A stretch of DNA of 64,000 nucleotides from Onchidella celtica (GCA_963931925.1 OZ007572.1:29591909-29655908), one strand, 5' to 3'. Shown: positions 13,143 to 44,390, counted from the stretch's first letter. Numbers and translations are program-made. The notes: a model not told the origin generated them from the letters alone.

Positions 13143-13344
13143 CTAAGTGGTCTTCCCCACAGCATCCGCTCCGTTATTTTGACGGAAAATGTCATATAAA
13201 AAACTCTTTGCCTTTATAACCGTGAGGAGCGGAGCGGAACGGACGCTGTGGATAAGTATACAGAGGCAAAGAGTGTTTCACTTTTTCATACGTCATTTTT
13301 CCGTAAAAAATAGCGGAGCGATTGCTGTGAACAAGACCACTAAG
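13143..13344. mobile_element. 202-bp TIR hairpin element
   Basis: The left arm (ctaagtggtcttccccacag, catccgctccgttatt) and the right arm (gcggagcgattgctgtgaac, aagaccactaag) are inverted copies, and the inner aactctttgcc/ggcaaagagt pair continues the stem. No frame. Confidence 0.8.
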
Positions 13345-15493
13345 AAGAAATGGCCATCTCATTTTGTGTCGTTGATATTACTTGAAACTTCATTATACAA
13401 GCTCGGGTTTTTATTTTTTCTGCAGCCCCATGGTTCTGGCGTGGTTCAATATCTGATCGCTCGCACCCAAGCAAGTTTTCTCTAAGTTCGTTCCCATTTT
13501 CACCTCATTTGCGCAATGCAGTTCTGTTTAGATTCTGTATAGATTAGTTCCATATTCTAATTTCCAAGCAGCCTGTGACAGGTGGACAGTAATCATTACG
13601 GAGACGATGATCTCCACAGCACAAATTCCCTGCATCCACTTAATCCACGGGGATGTGCCAGCCGTGAAATTAAATATAATGCAAAGTAGATGTTATCATC
13701 ACGGATTTAATGGGCTTAGTACTCTAGTACTGTTGTTCCCTGCTGACTTTTCATAGATATGGAAATGAGGAAGTTACATCTGTCTGTCTCTGAAATTTCC
13801 GACGAGCCATGTAGGCTACTGAAACCTCGCCAAGTCACCACGCATTAGAATGTTTTCCTTTCCTTATATTATAAAAACCATATACAACTTTCTCTTTTTC
13901 TCAATTTTTGACTTTGCCTTTCTTTGACGATAACGTGATGGTAAATGATTGGTTCGTTCCGTGGAATATTCAAAGGCGTGCCTGTTACTTACCCAGATGC
14001 TCATATTATTATAGCTTACACACTTTTAGTCCCGGCCTATACCATAAGAGCAATGAAAAAAAAAAAAAAAACCCAACACAATACCAACAGTACAATGCCG
14101 CTTTAAAAAAAAATCTCTCCAGTGTTTGATGTTGAATCGTTCTTACATCGGCCATAACAGTAGAAGGCTTAAAAAATCTATCTGTCTATCTGTCTGTCTC
14201 CTGCTGTTTAGTCCGCCGGTCATTTGAGAACATACCAGATAAACCTAGATTGTTCATGTCTGTCTTTCCGGGGCTTCAGTGCCGCGAGAGGGAAGGGAGG
14301 GGGAGGGAAGGTGCTGGATTTCCATGTCTCCAAGACGTATTCAGTCAGACCTCAGCAAACTCATTTGGTGGAAGAATTCAGTTCGGGCTCAGCCAGCTCA
14401 TTTATTCAATCAAGCGGCTGTTGAATGCACAAAGAGTTTTACTTTTTTTTTTTTTTTCTTTAGTGGAGGAGCGCAAAGTTTTACTTTTTTTTTTTTTTCT
14501 TTAGTGGAGCATTCAATAGATCTAATTTGTAATGTTTTTTCCTCTGTGAGTTGAAGACACCAATGGCCGGGGTACATGGGTAAATGAAATGATGTTAAAA
14601 ACGAGCGAAGTGCGGACAAGGAGACTATGCGCACAAAAATTGATCCTTTAGATCCAGCCACATCTGCTGAGATTGCCATTACTGCTGCATTACAGACAAG
14701 AAAACATCGCCTGAGGACATGTATTCAGCAGCCAATAAAAAAAAAAAATTCTGCCTGGTAAGATCTCTGAAATTTCACCAAACCCTTTTGTTCAAAATTT
14801 GATAATATAATCTGAATAATAAAAAAAAAAGAGAACACCACATATGCAGGGTCGCCAACAGGCTTAGAGCAATAGTGTTAAAAAAAAAAAAAGGCTGTTT
14901 CCCGTGTGTTAGATGCAAACAACAACAAAAAATAAACCACAAAACCTTTCAGTCATCAAAGTTCTCCCGTGGGCGAAATAATTTTAAAAAAAAATAACTG
15001 AAACAATTAAAAACGAAATAATTCAAAAGTACTGCCGCCTAGTTTTTGCGAGTGCTTCCACAAGATACAACCTTTTTATTTGTTTATTTTCTTGGTCACC
15101 TTTTAACTATAATATTTTAATCCTACTCTCTTGTCTAAAACAGTGCAAGAAGAAGCCACTGTCATGTTGGGTTCACTGTGTGCTTTGATAAAAGGATTCT
15201 GTGAGAATGACAGTCGATTGTATTCTAATCCGGGTTAATGGGTGCTAGTGAATTCTTGACACAAAACACTAATGGAGGACATTACACGGCTAGCTTTCTT
15301 TCATCCTGCTGGCGCCCTAGCTTTCATGGACTAGCAGTTTGTACTGTCATAGCAAGCTGCTCTTTTATTAGAGTTTGTCACATCTGTAGAAGTTTTTAAT
15401 CCAAATCAGGTTGGCAGATGCCTTCAAATAAAAAATTTGCATTTTTTTTTTTTTTACCATTTACTTCACTTCACTTCATTCGCTCATGGTTGG
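13345..15493. other. Geneless stretch with poly-A/T tracts and a local duplication
   Basis: Many A10-A15 and T15 runs. A 44-48-base unit (agttttac, long T run, ctttagtggag) is duplicated in tandem at about 14435-14508. A block at 14228-14265 (gagaacataccagataaa) recurs at 15991-16028. No gene supported. Confidence 0.5.
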
Positions 15494-15605
15494 TGTTAGA
15501 GGAATGTAGTCAGTTTACAAAGCCTAATAGAGAAAATACTAGACGATTCACTATTCAGCTGAAGCGTATTATTATTGTAAAATACATGTACTGCGGTCCT
15601 CTAAC
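15494..15605 (+). mobile_element. ~115-bp TIR element, family A, diverged
   Basis: The left end gttagaggaatgtagtc and the right end ctgcggtcctctaac are inverted copies. The inside (acaaagcctaatagagaaaa, tactagacgattcac) matches the family. Confidence 0.65.
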
Positions 15606-17189
15606 GAAAACTGTATTTGTAGCAAAGATCTTTTTTTTTTTTTTTTTCGAGGGTGGCTGCTCTGGGCATTTTCACCGCACTGTGCTCGTTTTCTTCTCGT
15701 TGTCGCTGTTTTCATCATTTCCCTAGCCTTCTCGGCCCTCAATAGGGTTCCGTAACGGGTTGCCCTCTTCTCCGCTTGTCTGGTCTTATTTCTAGTTTCT
15801 AATCGCAGTTGTTATGTTACCTGTGTACCTGTTTTCGAGATCCTGTGTTATGAAACTACACATCCACCAGTTTTGCTGTTTACCCATTTAACAAGACGCC
15901 ACTCTCTCACATATATATACAGTCACATACACACACTCCCTACCCCGCTTCTCCCTCGCCTTCATCCTTGCCGTTCAGTTCTCCGGACATAATGAGAACA
16001 TACCAGATAAATCTAGACAGTTCATGTCTGTCCCTTTGTTGTTGTTTTTTTCTTTAAATCACTGCAGATTATTGTCTTTTTAGTTCTTTCCTCATGAACT
16101 TCCGCAGAGAGAGAGAGAGAGAGAGAGAGTTGATCTAGTTACCGATACTGCTGTAATTTTGCCATCATTTGGTTTGGGAAGAAAGAACAGGAAAATTGAA
16201 GCTAGTGGCTAGACTCTGCTGGACTCTCTTTTACAATATCCCAGAAACTAGGGGAAAAACAACAGAGGTATTTATACTGGTGATCTCACGCGATTTTTGA
16301 AGAGCCATTCAAACAAGAACAACATTAAATAATGTCCATGCTTTTATTTGTTCGCTCGCTCCTTCTCTCTCCCCCCCCCCCCCCTCCCCATCGAAATCTA
16401 TGAATAAAAATGAATAAAAACCTTATCGTATGTCTTTTTTAGTTCTGTTATATATCAAAATTGAAATTAACTTTGAGAGAACACGAAGCTGTGCCCCCCC
16501 CCCCCGGGCCCCCAGCCGACTCTCTCAGTCTCTCTCAAAATGTCTTACTTGTCAGACAGTGTATTTTAGATAAATTAATGTTTACTGACTTGGGACACAG
16601 TGTCCCTGTCAAATGTAGTCTCTCAGATTTAAAGAAAAAGGACATTATATTTCATACTCATTTAAAAATCTCCTAAGGCTCTTTACAGACGGTTAGCGCG
16701 GACTAACATGTCGGCCTGTTTGAAGAGCGTTTAGGTTCTATCTTTTGTAGTTTTAACCGTAGAATGAATGAGTATGGATTTTATCGATTAAAATTGTTGT
16801 CAATATTAGACACTAAATATAGAGGGGTAAAAAATCGAAGATTATTGTTTACCGATATCGACTGACGTCTATAGCCATAGAGAACTGTTTCGTGGATATA
16901 CAGATGCAGGCAAACACAATACTACATTATGCAGTCTTTGGGCGCTGTCTCAAATTCACGGAAGGAGGAGGGAATAAACAAAAGGTGGAAAGAGATGAAA
17001 AGAAATGTAAAGTCTGTCTTTTTGTTTTTCAACTTTTTCACCAAGTAATTCATCTTCTGTGTTTGTCTAGTTTGCGAAAGTTACTTTACCATAATATTAT
17101 TTATTAACACAATGATATCACAACTAAAACACAGTTACATTTCAGTTTGCATGTGCATCAGCTAAGCTTTAAGTTTTTTTAAAAATGTA
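15606..17189. other. Geneless stretch
   Basis: Contains T, C and GA runs (15632, 16372, 16107) and otherwise nothing I can support. Confidence 0.5.
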
Positions 17190-17560
17190 ATGATATACAG
17201 TTCATTTAGTTGAAATGTAATTGGTACAGTTATTTAGTTGAAATGTAACTGGTTTAGTTATTTACTTGAAATGTAATTGGCACAGTTATTTAGTTGAAAT
17301 GTAACTGGTTTAGTTATTTACTTGAAATGTAATTGGCACAGTTATTTAGTTGAAATGTAACTGGTTTAGTTATTTACTTGAAATGTAATTGGCACAGTTA
17401 TTTAGTTGAAATGTAACTGGTTTAGTTATTTACTTGAAATGTAATTGGCACAGTTATTTAGTTGAAATGTAACTGGTTTAGTTATTTACTTGAAATGTAA
17501 TTGGCACAGTTCTTTAGTTGAAAGGTAACTGGTTTAGTTATTTAGTTGAAAAAAAAAATG
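17190..17560 (+). repeat. 56-bp tandem repeat made of two 28-bp half-units
   Basis: The half-units agttgaaatgtaactggttt and acttgaaatgtaattggcac alternate regularly, so the period is 56 with a diverged 28-base dimer inside. About six copies, with weaker copies at both edges. Confidence 0.95.
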
Positions 17561-18354
17561 TAATTGGTATAGTACATTTTCATTCTTGAAGTGTAACTGT
17601 GTTCATGAAATATTGTTACACCCTGTGTGTATTCAAACTGGCCTAGCTTAGCCTAGACCCATAAAGAAGACGGGAAGCGATGTCACTTGTCACTAGCAGC
17701 TGTGCGCTGAAACGTTCCTTGTGTCAGCCATTCATTGTGGTCTCACGGTTTTTCGTTGGTTTACGGATTAAATATTGACAAAGGCAAATGAAGGAAAATT
17801 TCCACTTGTCTACACATTTAGATGAGGCCGGCATTAAGTTTATGAATTTAATATGAGTTTAATTTGTAATTTGATCTAGGGTAAAGTAATCTAATCCAGC
17901 CGGATTCCATCCATCCACCCGTCTATCCATCCATCCATTCACCCAGCCGTCCGTTCGTCCTTCCGCCGACCCCCTGTTTGTCTGTCTTTCTGTCTGTTCG
18001 GCTATCTGCCTGCTTGTCTGTCTGTCTGTCTGTTTGCCCGTCTGTCTGTCTGTCTGGTTATTGTCGTGGGAAATCTTTTTTTTTGTTGTTGCCCGTCTTG
18101 GTAAATGCATCTTTTGTGAGTCTGTCAATTAACGGATCTGTAAATCTGTCTATCTTTCTGTTTGTCTGTTTATTCTACATATTCTTTCTGTTTGACCACT
18201 GTCTGTCTGTTCACATTATGTACCAGTTCTATTTGACCCTTGTTTGTCTGTTCACACTGCGTATCAGTTCTGTGTGACGCCTATTTGTTTGTCTGCCCGT
18301 CTGTGGTTATCAGTTTATCTCATCAGTCATATGGAATTCTGTATTCTATTCCAG
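17561..18354. other. Stretch upstream of the first visible SLC26 exon
   Basis: Contains TCCA and CTGT tetranucleotide tracts (17905-18055) and pyrimidine-rich DNA up to the acceptor at 18354. No promoter or start exon for the transporter can be recognised. Confidence 0.5.
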
Positions 18355-36631
<18,277 letters not shown>

Positions 36632-37532
36632 TATAATTTACAGTTGAAGACATCGCCGTCTTGTAAATTGCACTGATTCAGGTGGCTAAAGATGTTTATA
36701 AATTATGCAGGTTAAGAAATCTCCACGAAAGTGACAACAGAATTAATCAAATCAATCGAAAGGAACTGAATGAGGATGTAATATAACTCTCGTACTTCAG
36801 ATTGTTAATCAAATTGAAATTGTGCAGAAACGTTTCCAAGTCTTTGTTTCACTGGAAAATATAGTGTTTAAAATGTCAAGAAAAGATAATCTATTATCAC
36901 AGGGAATGGGTCAACTTTTATGGGAAGTTGAAACCTTTGTCATGTTTGTTCCTGGATTTCTACAGATCTACTTGTAATTATTTTAATTTGCAAAATTTTC
37001 AATACTAGTATTAAAATGTACATTGAAATCCCTCTCAGTAGGCAGTGTTGCCTGGTCCCTCAATCTTTCTAGGCTCACCATTGTTCTCTGATAGTTTTGA
37101 TTAATGTAAGTTTTGAGAACATAATAGTTTTGAAATTTGCACCCCTTACAATTTTTGCGCCCGGGGCAACCGCCCCTGTGACCCCGCCCACGCTACGCTG
37201 CTGCATGTCAGATCTGTCACCCTTTGAAAGTAAAGCAAAGAAGAAAGAATGAAAGAAATAACTAGACAAGATTAAAGTGATTGTGAAAGTGTCCCCATGA
37301 GAGTGATCATTTCACAGCTGGAATCTGAAGAGATTGCAATGCATAATAAACTATTTTCTGCCTCGTATATACAATAGAAGAGGCGGTGGATGGCATATCA
37401 TGCTTGTTATATTGAACATTGTAAGTTGAGCCTTTACGCATATCAGGTAATATCTGGCTGTTGTGGAATGTAAGAGTGCAGAAAGTATCTAATTAGGGGA
37501 ATTTAAGTTCAAATGCTAATCAAACAAATAAA
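36632..37532 (+). other. Probable SLC26 3' UTR with candidate poly(A) signals
   Basis: AT-rich non-coding sequence follows the TGA at 36631. AATAAA hexamers lie at 37345-37350 and 37527-37532. Either could end the SLC26 transcript; the sequence alone does not choose between them. Confidence 0.45.
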
Positions 37533-38628
37533 AGCAAGAAAAGGAGCAGAATAATCAAATACATCTGCTATTTCCCTGATATCAGTGGGTTTTTTGTTCT
37601 ATTACTGAATTTGCAAGTTCCTAATTTCTTTTCAATATAATCTGTACCTTTACCGTGAGGCATACCTGCAATGGATAATGCTTTTTGTGAGACTGATGAA
37701 GAAATTTGATAGGGAGTTGGACGACAGTACTGCAGCACTGTAGTACCACCAAGTCTTTGTTTTGAAAAGATTATTACTTGTCTTGCGTGCTAAATGAAGT
37801 GATACTCTTTGAACAAATTTTGTACACTATTTTTTTGTTATTAATTATTTTTGTTTTAGGGACTTGTATTAAGCCACAATATTCTTGTTTGATGAAAACA
37901 ACAACAACAACAACAACAACAAAAAAAAAACAAACAAAGTGTGGCCCTTACATACGTCAGAACAAGAGAGTATTTTGACAAAAGTTTGAGCCGGTCTGCC
38001 TCAGGAGTCAGATCAATGCTAGAGAGCGAACAGTCAAGAGAACAAGAGCACGATGAAAAAGCAAAATGCGGAAGGAAGGAGGGAAAAGTAAAAAAAAGTT
38101 TCAGAAAAAAAAAAAAAACGCAAACAGGAAGACGACTAGTGGAAAGATGAAGACAATGAGAACATCGACAACCATCTTGACATACATGCCAGTACATGCA
38201 CACGAGCACACACACAGTGACGTGCGGAGGTTTGGTGACGCCCCATCTTACTCGGGGCCAATTCCTTGACTGTGAATGCACCAAGGCTAAAATACAGGGC
38301 CTAGACTCTTTGATTGGATACGCCCTGAAATCGGTACCGTCGCCCCCTGTGCCTCCCTTTCTGCACGCCACTGGTACCAGGCGTGGCAGATGACTGAGAC
38401 ATTTTATAAACGGACAGTCAGTGCTATTCATTTCAGATGTGGACAGAATGTTTTTCTAGATCAAGGCTGTTTGAAGAGTGCTTACATGTGTAATGGTTTG
38501 TTTCATAATATATTAATTAAGAGTTTTACGAAATTTGATGTTCGACTTGTTCAGTTTTATAATTATAATGTTAATGATAGCAAACTTCATCTCCGCCTTC
38601 TTTTGGACGGGCTGATTGTTGACAAACA

Positions 38629-38671
<43 letters not shown>

Positions 38672-39569
38672 GGGGGGGGGGGTTATGTGGCAAACACCCT
38701 GTGGGCCCGCTTGTTTTGGAAAGGTTGATGGGTAAAAAAACCCAGCCATTTTGCATCTCCCCCCCCCCCCCCCCACCCAAAAAAAAACAAACAAAACTAT
38801 TTTATTTTATGATGGTCAATGGGAAAGTAGGAGAAAAGATTTTTTTTTTTTGAGAAAAACATTTTGAATGTCTTATGTTTTGTATCAATGCCTGCCTTCA
38901 TGTCAATGCATTAGAATATTGTAGGAATAAAATTACAGTTAGTTTTGATGTGTTTGATGTATGATGCACATGTAGAACTGAATTACACAGATATTTATTT
39001 ATAAACAAAATGTAAGGCGTTTTTATTCACAATATCGCTAGACGTTTTCTGTTATATTTTGTTTCACAGGAAATTTCAGTCTAAATTAAAGATTTCTTCG
39101 CTTCAAAACTGTCGTTATTGGATGGAGGATTTATATTTTGTTTGCTCTTGTATTTCTTGCTGTTCCCCCAAATGGTTTATCCGACAGTCTTCATTAAAGG
39201 TTTTCTTTGTTTATGATTAGTTATATTTTAAAATGAAATTGTCATGTTTTATTTGTGTACGTTCTTTTATCAGACATTCTCCATTAAATGTTTTCTCTGC
39301 TTCTGATAAGATATCACATAAACAAAGAAAAAAGTCATAATGTTTTATTTGCACAAATAATCTGAGAATAAAGAAAAGAATATGAAAATTTTTAGCGTTT
39401 TGATTGGCTGTTTATATCACATCATCGCCATTCCCCGCACACTGATCGTGTCATATAGTAATGGCGCCAGGTATCTCACCCGTGCAATCATAACACAAGT
39501 TTACAAACAACATGTTAAAGCTTGGTCAAGAATAATCCATAAACGTTCACCTGCCCGCAGTGTCTGATT
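37533..39569. other. Intergenic stretch after SLC26
   Basis: No gene supported. Holds an ACA tract (37899-37920), A-runs, a (GT)n followed by a G run (38631-38682), a C run and A runs to about 38790, and AT-rich sequence. Confidence 0.6.
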
Positions 39570-40120
39570 GTAGTCGGCGGCCGACTAGTTGGATGGTGAC
39601 GTCACGACACTGCGTTTCAATGAGATCCAACCAAAGATACTGCAATAATTGATGAGATGAGACAGCTAGTGCATTTAGCGTGCACAGATTTCGCACCGCC
39701 ACCTAGCGGCAAACGCGTGGAAGTCGAGAAGAGTGTCGTATTTTACAAAGCTCAATAGGGAAAATATTGAATTTTGTCCACTGTTCAGCTATCGCCAGAG
39801 GCCTTGATTGTGGAATTATAACCTCAACCGCTGTGGGAAAACCCTTGCTATTTTTTTTTTTTTTAGTCGCAGTAGCACTGTCACAATTTTGCATCATAAA
39901 TTTCCTATTATATCAAGCATTCTTTTTATACTATGAGCCATTGGCCCCGCCCCCGATCAGCGCGCAAATTGTGTGTATGGTTTTTTAGTGGTACAAAGAA
40001 GACAGTGTCTCATCTTATCGTTTCTAGTATCTTTGATCCAATGAGGGGGCTGGTGTGCGGAGTCCCATTAAAACTCAATATCATGACGTCACTATCCAAT
40101 CAGTCGGCTGACCAAAATTG
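39570..40120. mobile_element. Long inverted-repeat element, about 550 bp
   Basis: Left-arm blocks gactagttggatggtgacgt, caaccaaagatactg and gatgagatgagaca reappear inverted on the right (tgtctcatcttatc, agtatctttgatcc, acgtcactatccaatcagtc). Each arm holds a TGACGTCA palindrome. A decayed family A fragment lies inside at about 39725-39790. Ends are approximate. Confidence 0.7.
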
Positions 40121-41023
40121 GCTACTGCACGCTTGAGCTAAACCCTGTCCAAATATCCTTAAACCTGTTCCATTTTAATCACTTAGTTACGCCATTGTAT
40201 CGTATCCATCTTGACTTTGGGCATGAGACACATCACCAATCCACAAATTTTTAATTGTCCCATGAGAATGATAAGGTTCTAACTCCCTTCGGTCAACTTT
40301 TGAGAAATTGATGATTGAAGTTTCATGCTTTCATACATAGCTTTTAGTGGTACACTTTTTTTTTTCTTTTTAGTAATACTAGGTGAGGTTCCCGACATTA
40401 TCCGGGATAAACCCATTTAACCACCGTTCTATCTCTTTCTCTTTTTGGTCCACAATGCTTCCCGTATTCTACAATCTATTACCGGAGATTTCATACGCAC
40501 TCATTCTGGTAGGGAAATTGCCCACACCGAACTGAACGCGTAATTAATATCGTTTCCGGTGCGGTGGGCTTACTATAGGGAGCCAAAACAAAGATAATTG
40601 TATTTTACATTTTTACAAGTTTTTATTTAAAAATACTTGAAACCTGATTCAGCATAATCGGTCGACAAAAGCGATTGGGCTGGATTAGTTGACACTTGGG
40701 AAAATTAACTTTAAAATTTCTGAAACCGTCATTTAGCCTGTAAAGTCGAGCAAAAAATGGGCCTAAATAGCACCACAATAAATTACTCCTGCCACTATTT
40801 TTTTTTATAATAAGATTTGCAAAATTACACACCGAATCTGCTTGATATTCTGACATACAATGGAGAAGGCCTGTAGAAGCAGTATGTAGTATGTGACTCA
40901 ATTCAGCCAAAAAGTGGAGATAGAACCTTGTCATTCTAAGGTGACGAAGTTGCAAGGCTCAAAATGGACTAGTAGATAATGGCAAGGCACAAGGTCACTT
41001 CCGGGTCAATAGTTTCAAGAACG

Positions 41024-41131
41024 GTGTCAGGGGAGCGTAGTCTAATTATAAAGCCAAATAGAGAAAATACTGTTGGGTTTACTGTTCAGCAATGACTAAT
41101 AATGGTGAAATGCCACGCGCCCCTAACAACA
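41024..41131 (+). mobile_element. ~115-bp TIR element, family A
   Basis: gtgtcaggggagcgtagtct and the inverted cacgcgcccctaacaac. Inside is tctaattataaagccaaata then gagaaaatactg, one of the cleanest copies. Confidence 0.8.
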
Positions 41132-41149
41132 GTCATATTTCAAAGGCTT

Positions 41150-41275
41150 ACCCCGCGTTCACACCAGAGATGATTTAGGTGAAAACACTAATAGGGAAGA
41201 TAAAGATTAACCTCGTCCATCCCTAAGTGGTACGAAAGTGAAAGAAAAGCGGATCTCTGGTGTGAACACGGGGTT
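41150..41275. mobile_element. 126-bp TIR element
   Basis: accccgcgttcacaccagag and its inverted partner ctctggtgtgaacacggggt form near-perfect 23-base ends. It starts 19 bases after the family A copy. No frame. Confidence 0.8.
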
Positions 41276-41472
41276 AGTGGGGAACCATTACTGCATGTAA
41301 TTTAAGCGCTGAACGTTCTCATCAAAGTGTTTATGATTTTTGTAAAAATCCTTCTCTGAAATGTTGCGTGCCGTTTGTCATTAGTAAAGAACCTTAAGAA
41401 GAGCTGTCAGTTGTTTGAGCAGGTCCACGTTACCGAAATAAAAAGGCTGGACAAATTAGACCAAAAGAAATG

Positions 41473-41860
41473 CAGGGGACACGTGGGTCTAGAGGCAAGG
41501 TGCTCGCTTCTCATACCGAAGGTACCGGGTTCGATCCCCGGCCGATACAGGCAAGTTGGAATTTCTTTGGGAGAAAACTTTTGTCCCTGATCCTATGGTA
41601 GATAGGATTGAGCACCTAGTCTTCTCGGATACGGACAAAAAACTCAGAGGGCCCGTGTGCACGTTAAAAATACCTTGGCAGTTGAAAGCCGAGAAGAACA
41701 AGGCGAACAAGGCCGTTGTCCGTGCAAAATTCTAAAAATCTAATTCCTATAACAAAAACACACGGAAACAAAAGAAGAAAAATAAAAAGAAGAAAAATGA
41801 GGTGTGTAAATGCCATGAGCAGTGAAATCTCCTCAAATAAAGACCTAAAAAAAACGACCT
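41473..41860 (+). mobile_element. tRNA-headed SINE with 8-bp target duplication
   Basis: The head resembles a tRNA, with an A-box-like gtgggtctagagg and a good B box (gggttcgatccccgg). The body (cttctcggatacggacaaaa, ccgtgtgcacgttaaaaata, ccgttgtccgtgcaaaattc) is the kind seen in gastropod SINEs. The tail ends aaataaagaccta then A-rich. aagaaatg flanks it at 41465-41472 and 41861-41868. Confidence 0.85.
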
Positions 41861-42179
41861 AAGAAATGTGTGGAAAAACGTTTTTCTGTTCTCTGAATTT
41901 GCCCAGAAGGTTCCAGAGAAGGGCGACCTATTACTTTAATACCCCATGCATTCACCCTCATTGTCTCAAATTCTAATTCTAAAAAAATGACATGTTTAAT
42001 CTCTTCGGCATGACTCTGAAACTGACACTAGACATGCAGGACACAACTGGAGCATTATTACAGGCGTTTTCATGATGTGAGCATGGATTAATAACATCAT
42101 TAATAACAAAGTATGTGTGAATACTCGTGGATGTAATAATAGTTAATTATGGATTTCAAAAAATGTATCTGATAATGAA

Positions 42180-42245
42180 GTTGGTGATATTGATGATGAT
42201 AATGATGTCGACGATGATGATGATGATGGTGATGATGATGATGAT
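42180..42245 (+). repeat. (GAT)n microsatellite
   Basis: About 20 gatgat/aatgat units. A shorter one lies at 42545-42560. The surrounding 41869-44107 shows no supportable gene. Confidence 0.85.
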
Positions 42246-44107
42246 TCTGAAATTTGCCAGCGAAAATGGGTGTGTTCAAGAGAGAAAATGTGTGGCCACC
42301 TGAGTGTACTTTTCTAAATCTTTATATGCCTGCCTTTGGATGGTGTTTCAGATTATTTGGTAACATCGCTCAAGCTGTTAGGTTTCGGTTTCAATCTCCA
42401 GTTTTAACTTATTTTTCGAGTTGCTTTTTACCGTTCTTAATGCTCAAAGCTTCCTGTCATGTTTAAATCTTGAAACACTATAATACTGGTCACTTTTTCC
42501 CCCAGTCTTTGATATCCAAGTGATATGAGTAGTGATTATAGTAATGATGATGATGATGAAGATATAAAAAACAGGCCTCGTGTATTGTATCCATATTCGA
42601 ACAATAGAGCTATTTTACAAATTGGTTGTCACATTAAAAACGCATGAAAAAAAAAATCTCCAACGTGACTTCTCTTTGCTGCTAATGATGTTGATAATCA
42701 AGAAAGCACCATCAAACTGCGTATGAGGTCAAAGGGAATAAGTAATTAAAAAAATAATTATTTCATTAAAAAAACAAAAATTAAAGTATCATATTTTTAT
42801 AATATATTCTCAGTTAAACCGTTCTGCTACTGGGCGTTCATTCACCTGTTAAGGATGTTTTGTTACTAGGCTTTATGAAATCTGACAATGCAGATGACAA
42901 TGATGGCGGTGGAAATGGGAAACAATCAACAACTGTATCCTGCAATCAACACTGAAAGGCCCGTTACCTCTGAACATAAACGAATGTTTTGATGTGACGA
43001 CTGTTGAAGAATTGATAGACTTTTACTCTGATTTTATTTTTCTAACAGATTTTCCCTAGTATAAGACTTAATCGACAGGTCGTCATGATTTGACAGCGAT
43101 GTCAGAGAATTATATTAGCCATTATCAGAGTGAAAGACTAAAATAAAACGAAAAGGTGTCATCTCCACCGCCTGTTGTCAATGTCTAGGTATATAAAGAA
43201 TGTATGAGGTGTGTGTACGTCTTTCGATACTGAAGGTAATGACGCTGACAGATTATGAACAACGTTAATTTAGTTCAAGTAGCAGTACAAAATATAATGT
43301 ACAGCCGCAGCATCCTTTGATTTCAGTGGCTCAGAATGAAAGAATTATAAACCACTGAACTGTTCCAGTAGGTCTCAATAACAAGAGCCCTAATCGTATA
43401 AAATAAATGATAATATTCATTGTTTAAAATTTATTATCCTTCAAAGAGGTACTTAAAACTGTTCTTTAAGGAAAAGAGTCATGACATTCAATTTGATTCT
43501 ATTATTTTATTCACTGGATCTCAGAGACAAAACAAAAATCTGAAAATGAACATTAAAACATTACGGATACATATTATTATTATAAGCATGTTTCTTTTTC
43601 TGTCTTTCCAATACTTAGAGAAAGTGGGTCAAGTTCTTGTCCTGTTGCTCAGTTTCTCTGCTATAGGAATCAGGGAGTTCTGAAGTTTTGTTGGATTGAT
43701 GCAAACTACTACAGAGACAAAGAGTAATTCCATGACAGTTTATATTTAAAAAACCAACAACAACAACAACAAAAACCCCACTATAATAGACACCAGGCAA
43801 TTTTAAAAACAGGGAAAGCTGTTATACAAAATTATAAATGTGCTGTCAATCTATTACGTAAATGACGATTAGCCTATTGGAAAAAGTGCCATAGTATAAA
43901 CGTCTAACTCAAACACTCCCCACCCCCCAAAGCTCCGAAATGCTCGCTGAGGAACTGGAGAATCACATGACGGGTTAAATGTCATTGAGTATCATAATCT
44001 CTAAACGGAAGTGATGATTTGTTTTGGTGTGCCTGGCTCCTGGCATATATTTTTAAAAAATGGAGGGAAGGAATCATAATATCAAAGCTAAATAAGATAG
44101 CTGTTGG

Positions 44108-44119
44108 TATATATAAAAG
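44108..44119 (+). promoter_or_regulatory. TATA-box-like TATATATAAAAG
   Basis: A strong TATA match lies about 420 bases before the candidate ATG at 44536. In AT-rich DNA this can be chance. The implied leader would contain several upstream ATGs, which argues against it as the main promoter. Confidence 0.2.
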
Positions 44120-44390
44120 CCGATTTCATACTTTTGACTAATGTGATGGCATCGTCATACTATAATGGAGTTAGTCTTCATAAACGTGAACATATTTTGA
44201 TTTTAATCATGTTTGAATGAAATCTCCATCGTCGCATGTCTTCAAATTACACATCTTTTTACATATCAACAGCGTCCAACCTCATGTTAAAAACTGAACA
44301 AACAAACAACGTTTATGTAGTTTATTACTCCTGTAAACTTAGATTTGTTTCAATGTCATGTTCAGTAAGACATTTGAGAATATTGGTGCT

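Noticed and set aside
14228-16030. Pair of gagaacataccagataaa blocks as LTRs of a retrotransposon
   Set aside because: The matching segment is only about 40 bases and no retroelement coding sequence lies between.
37856-38431. 191-codon minus-strand frame
   Set aside because: It runs through a poly-Cys stretch from an ACA repeat and poly-Phe from an A run; the remaining text shows no domain or splice support.
40623-40955. 110-codon minus-strand frame
   Set aside because: No homology recognised, no promoter or splice context; one frame of this size is expected in 64 kb.
41475-41550. A functional tRNA gene
   Set aside because: The tRNA-like head lacks clean stems and is followed directly by a SINE body and tail with a target duplication.
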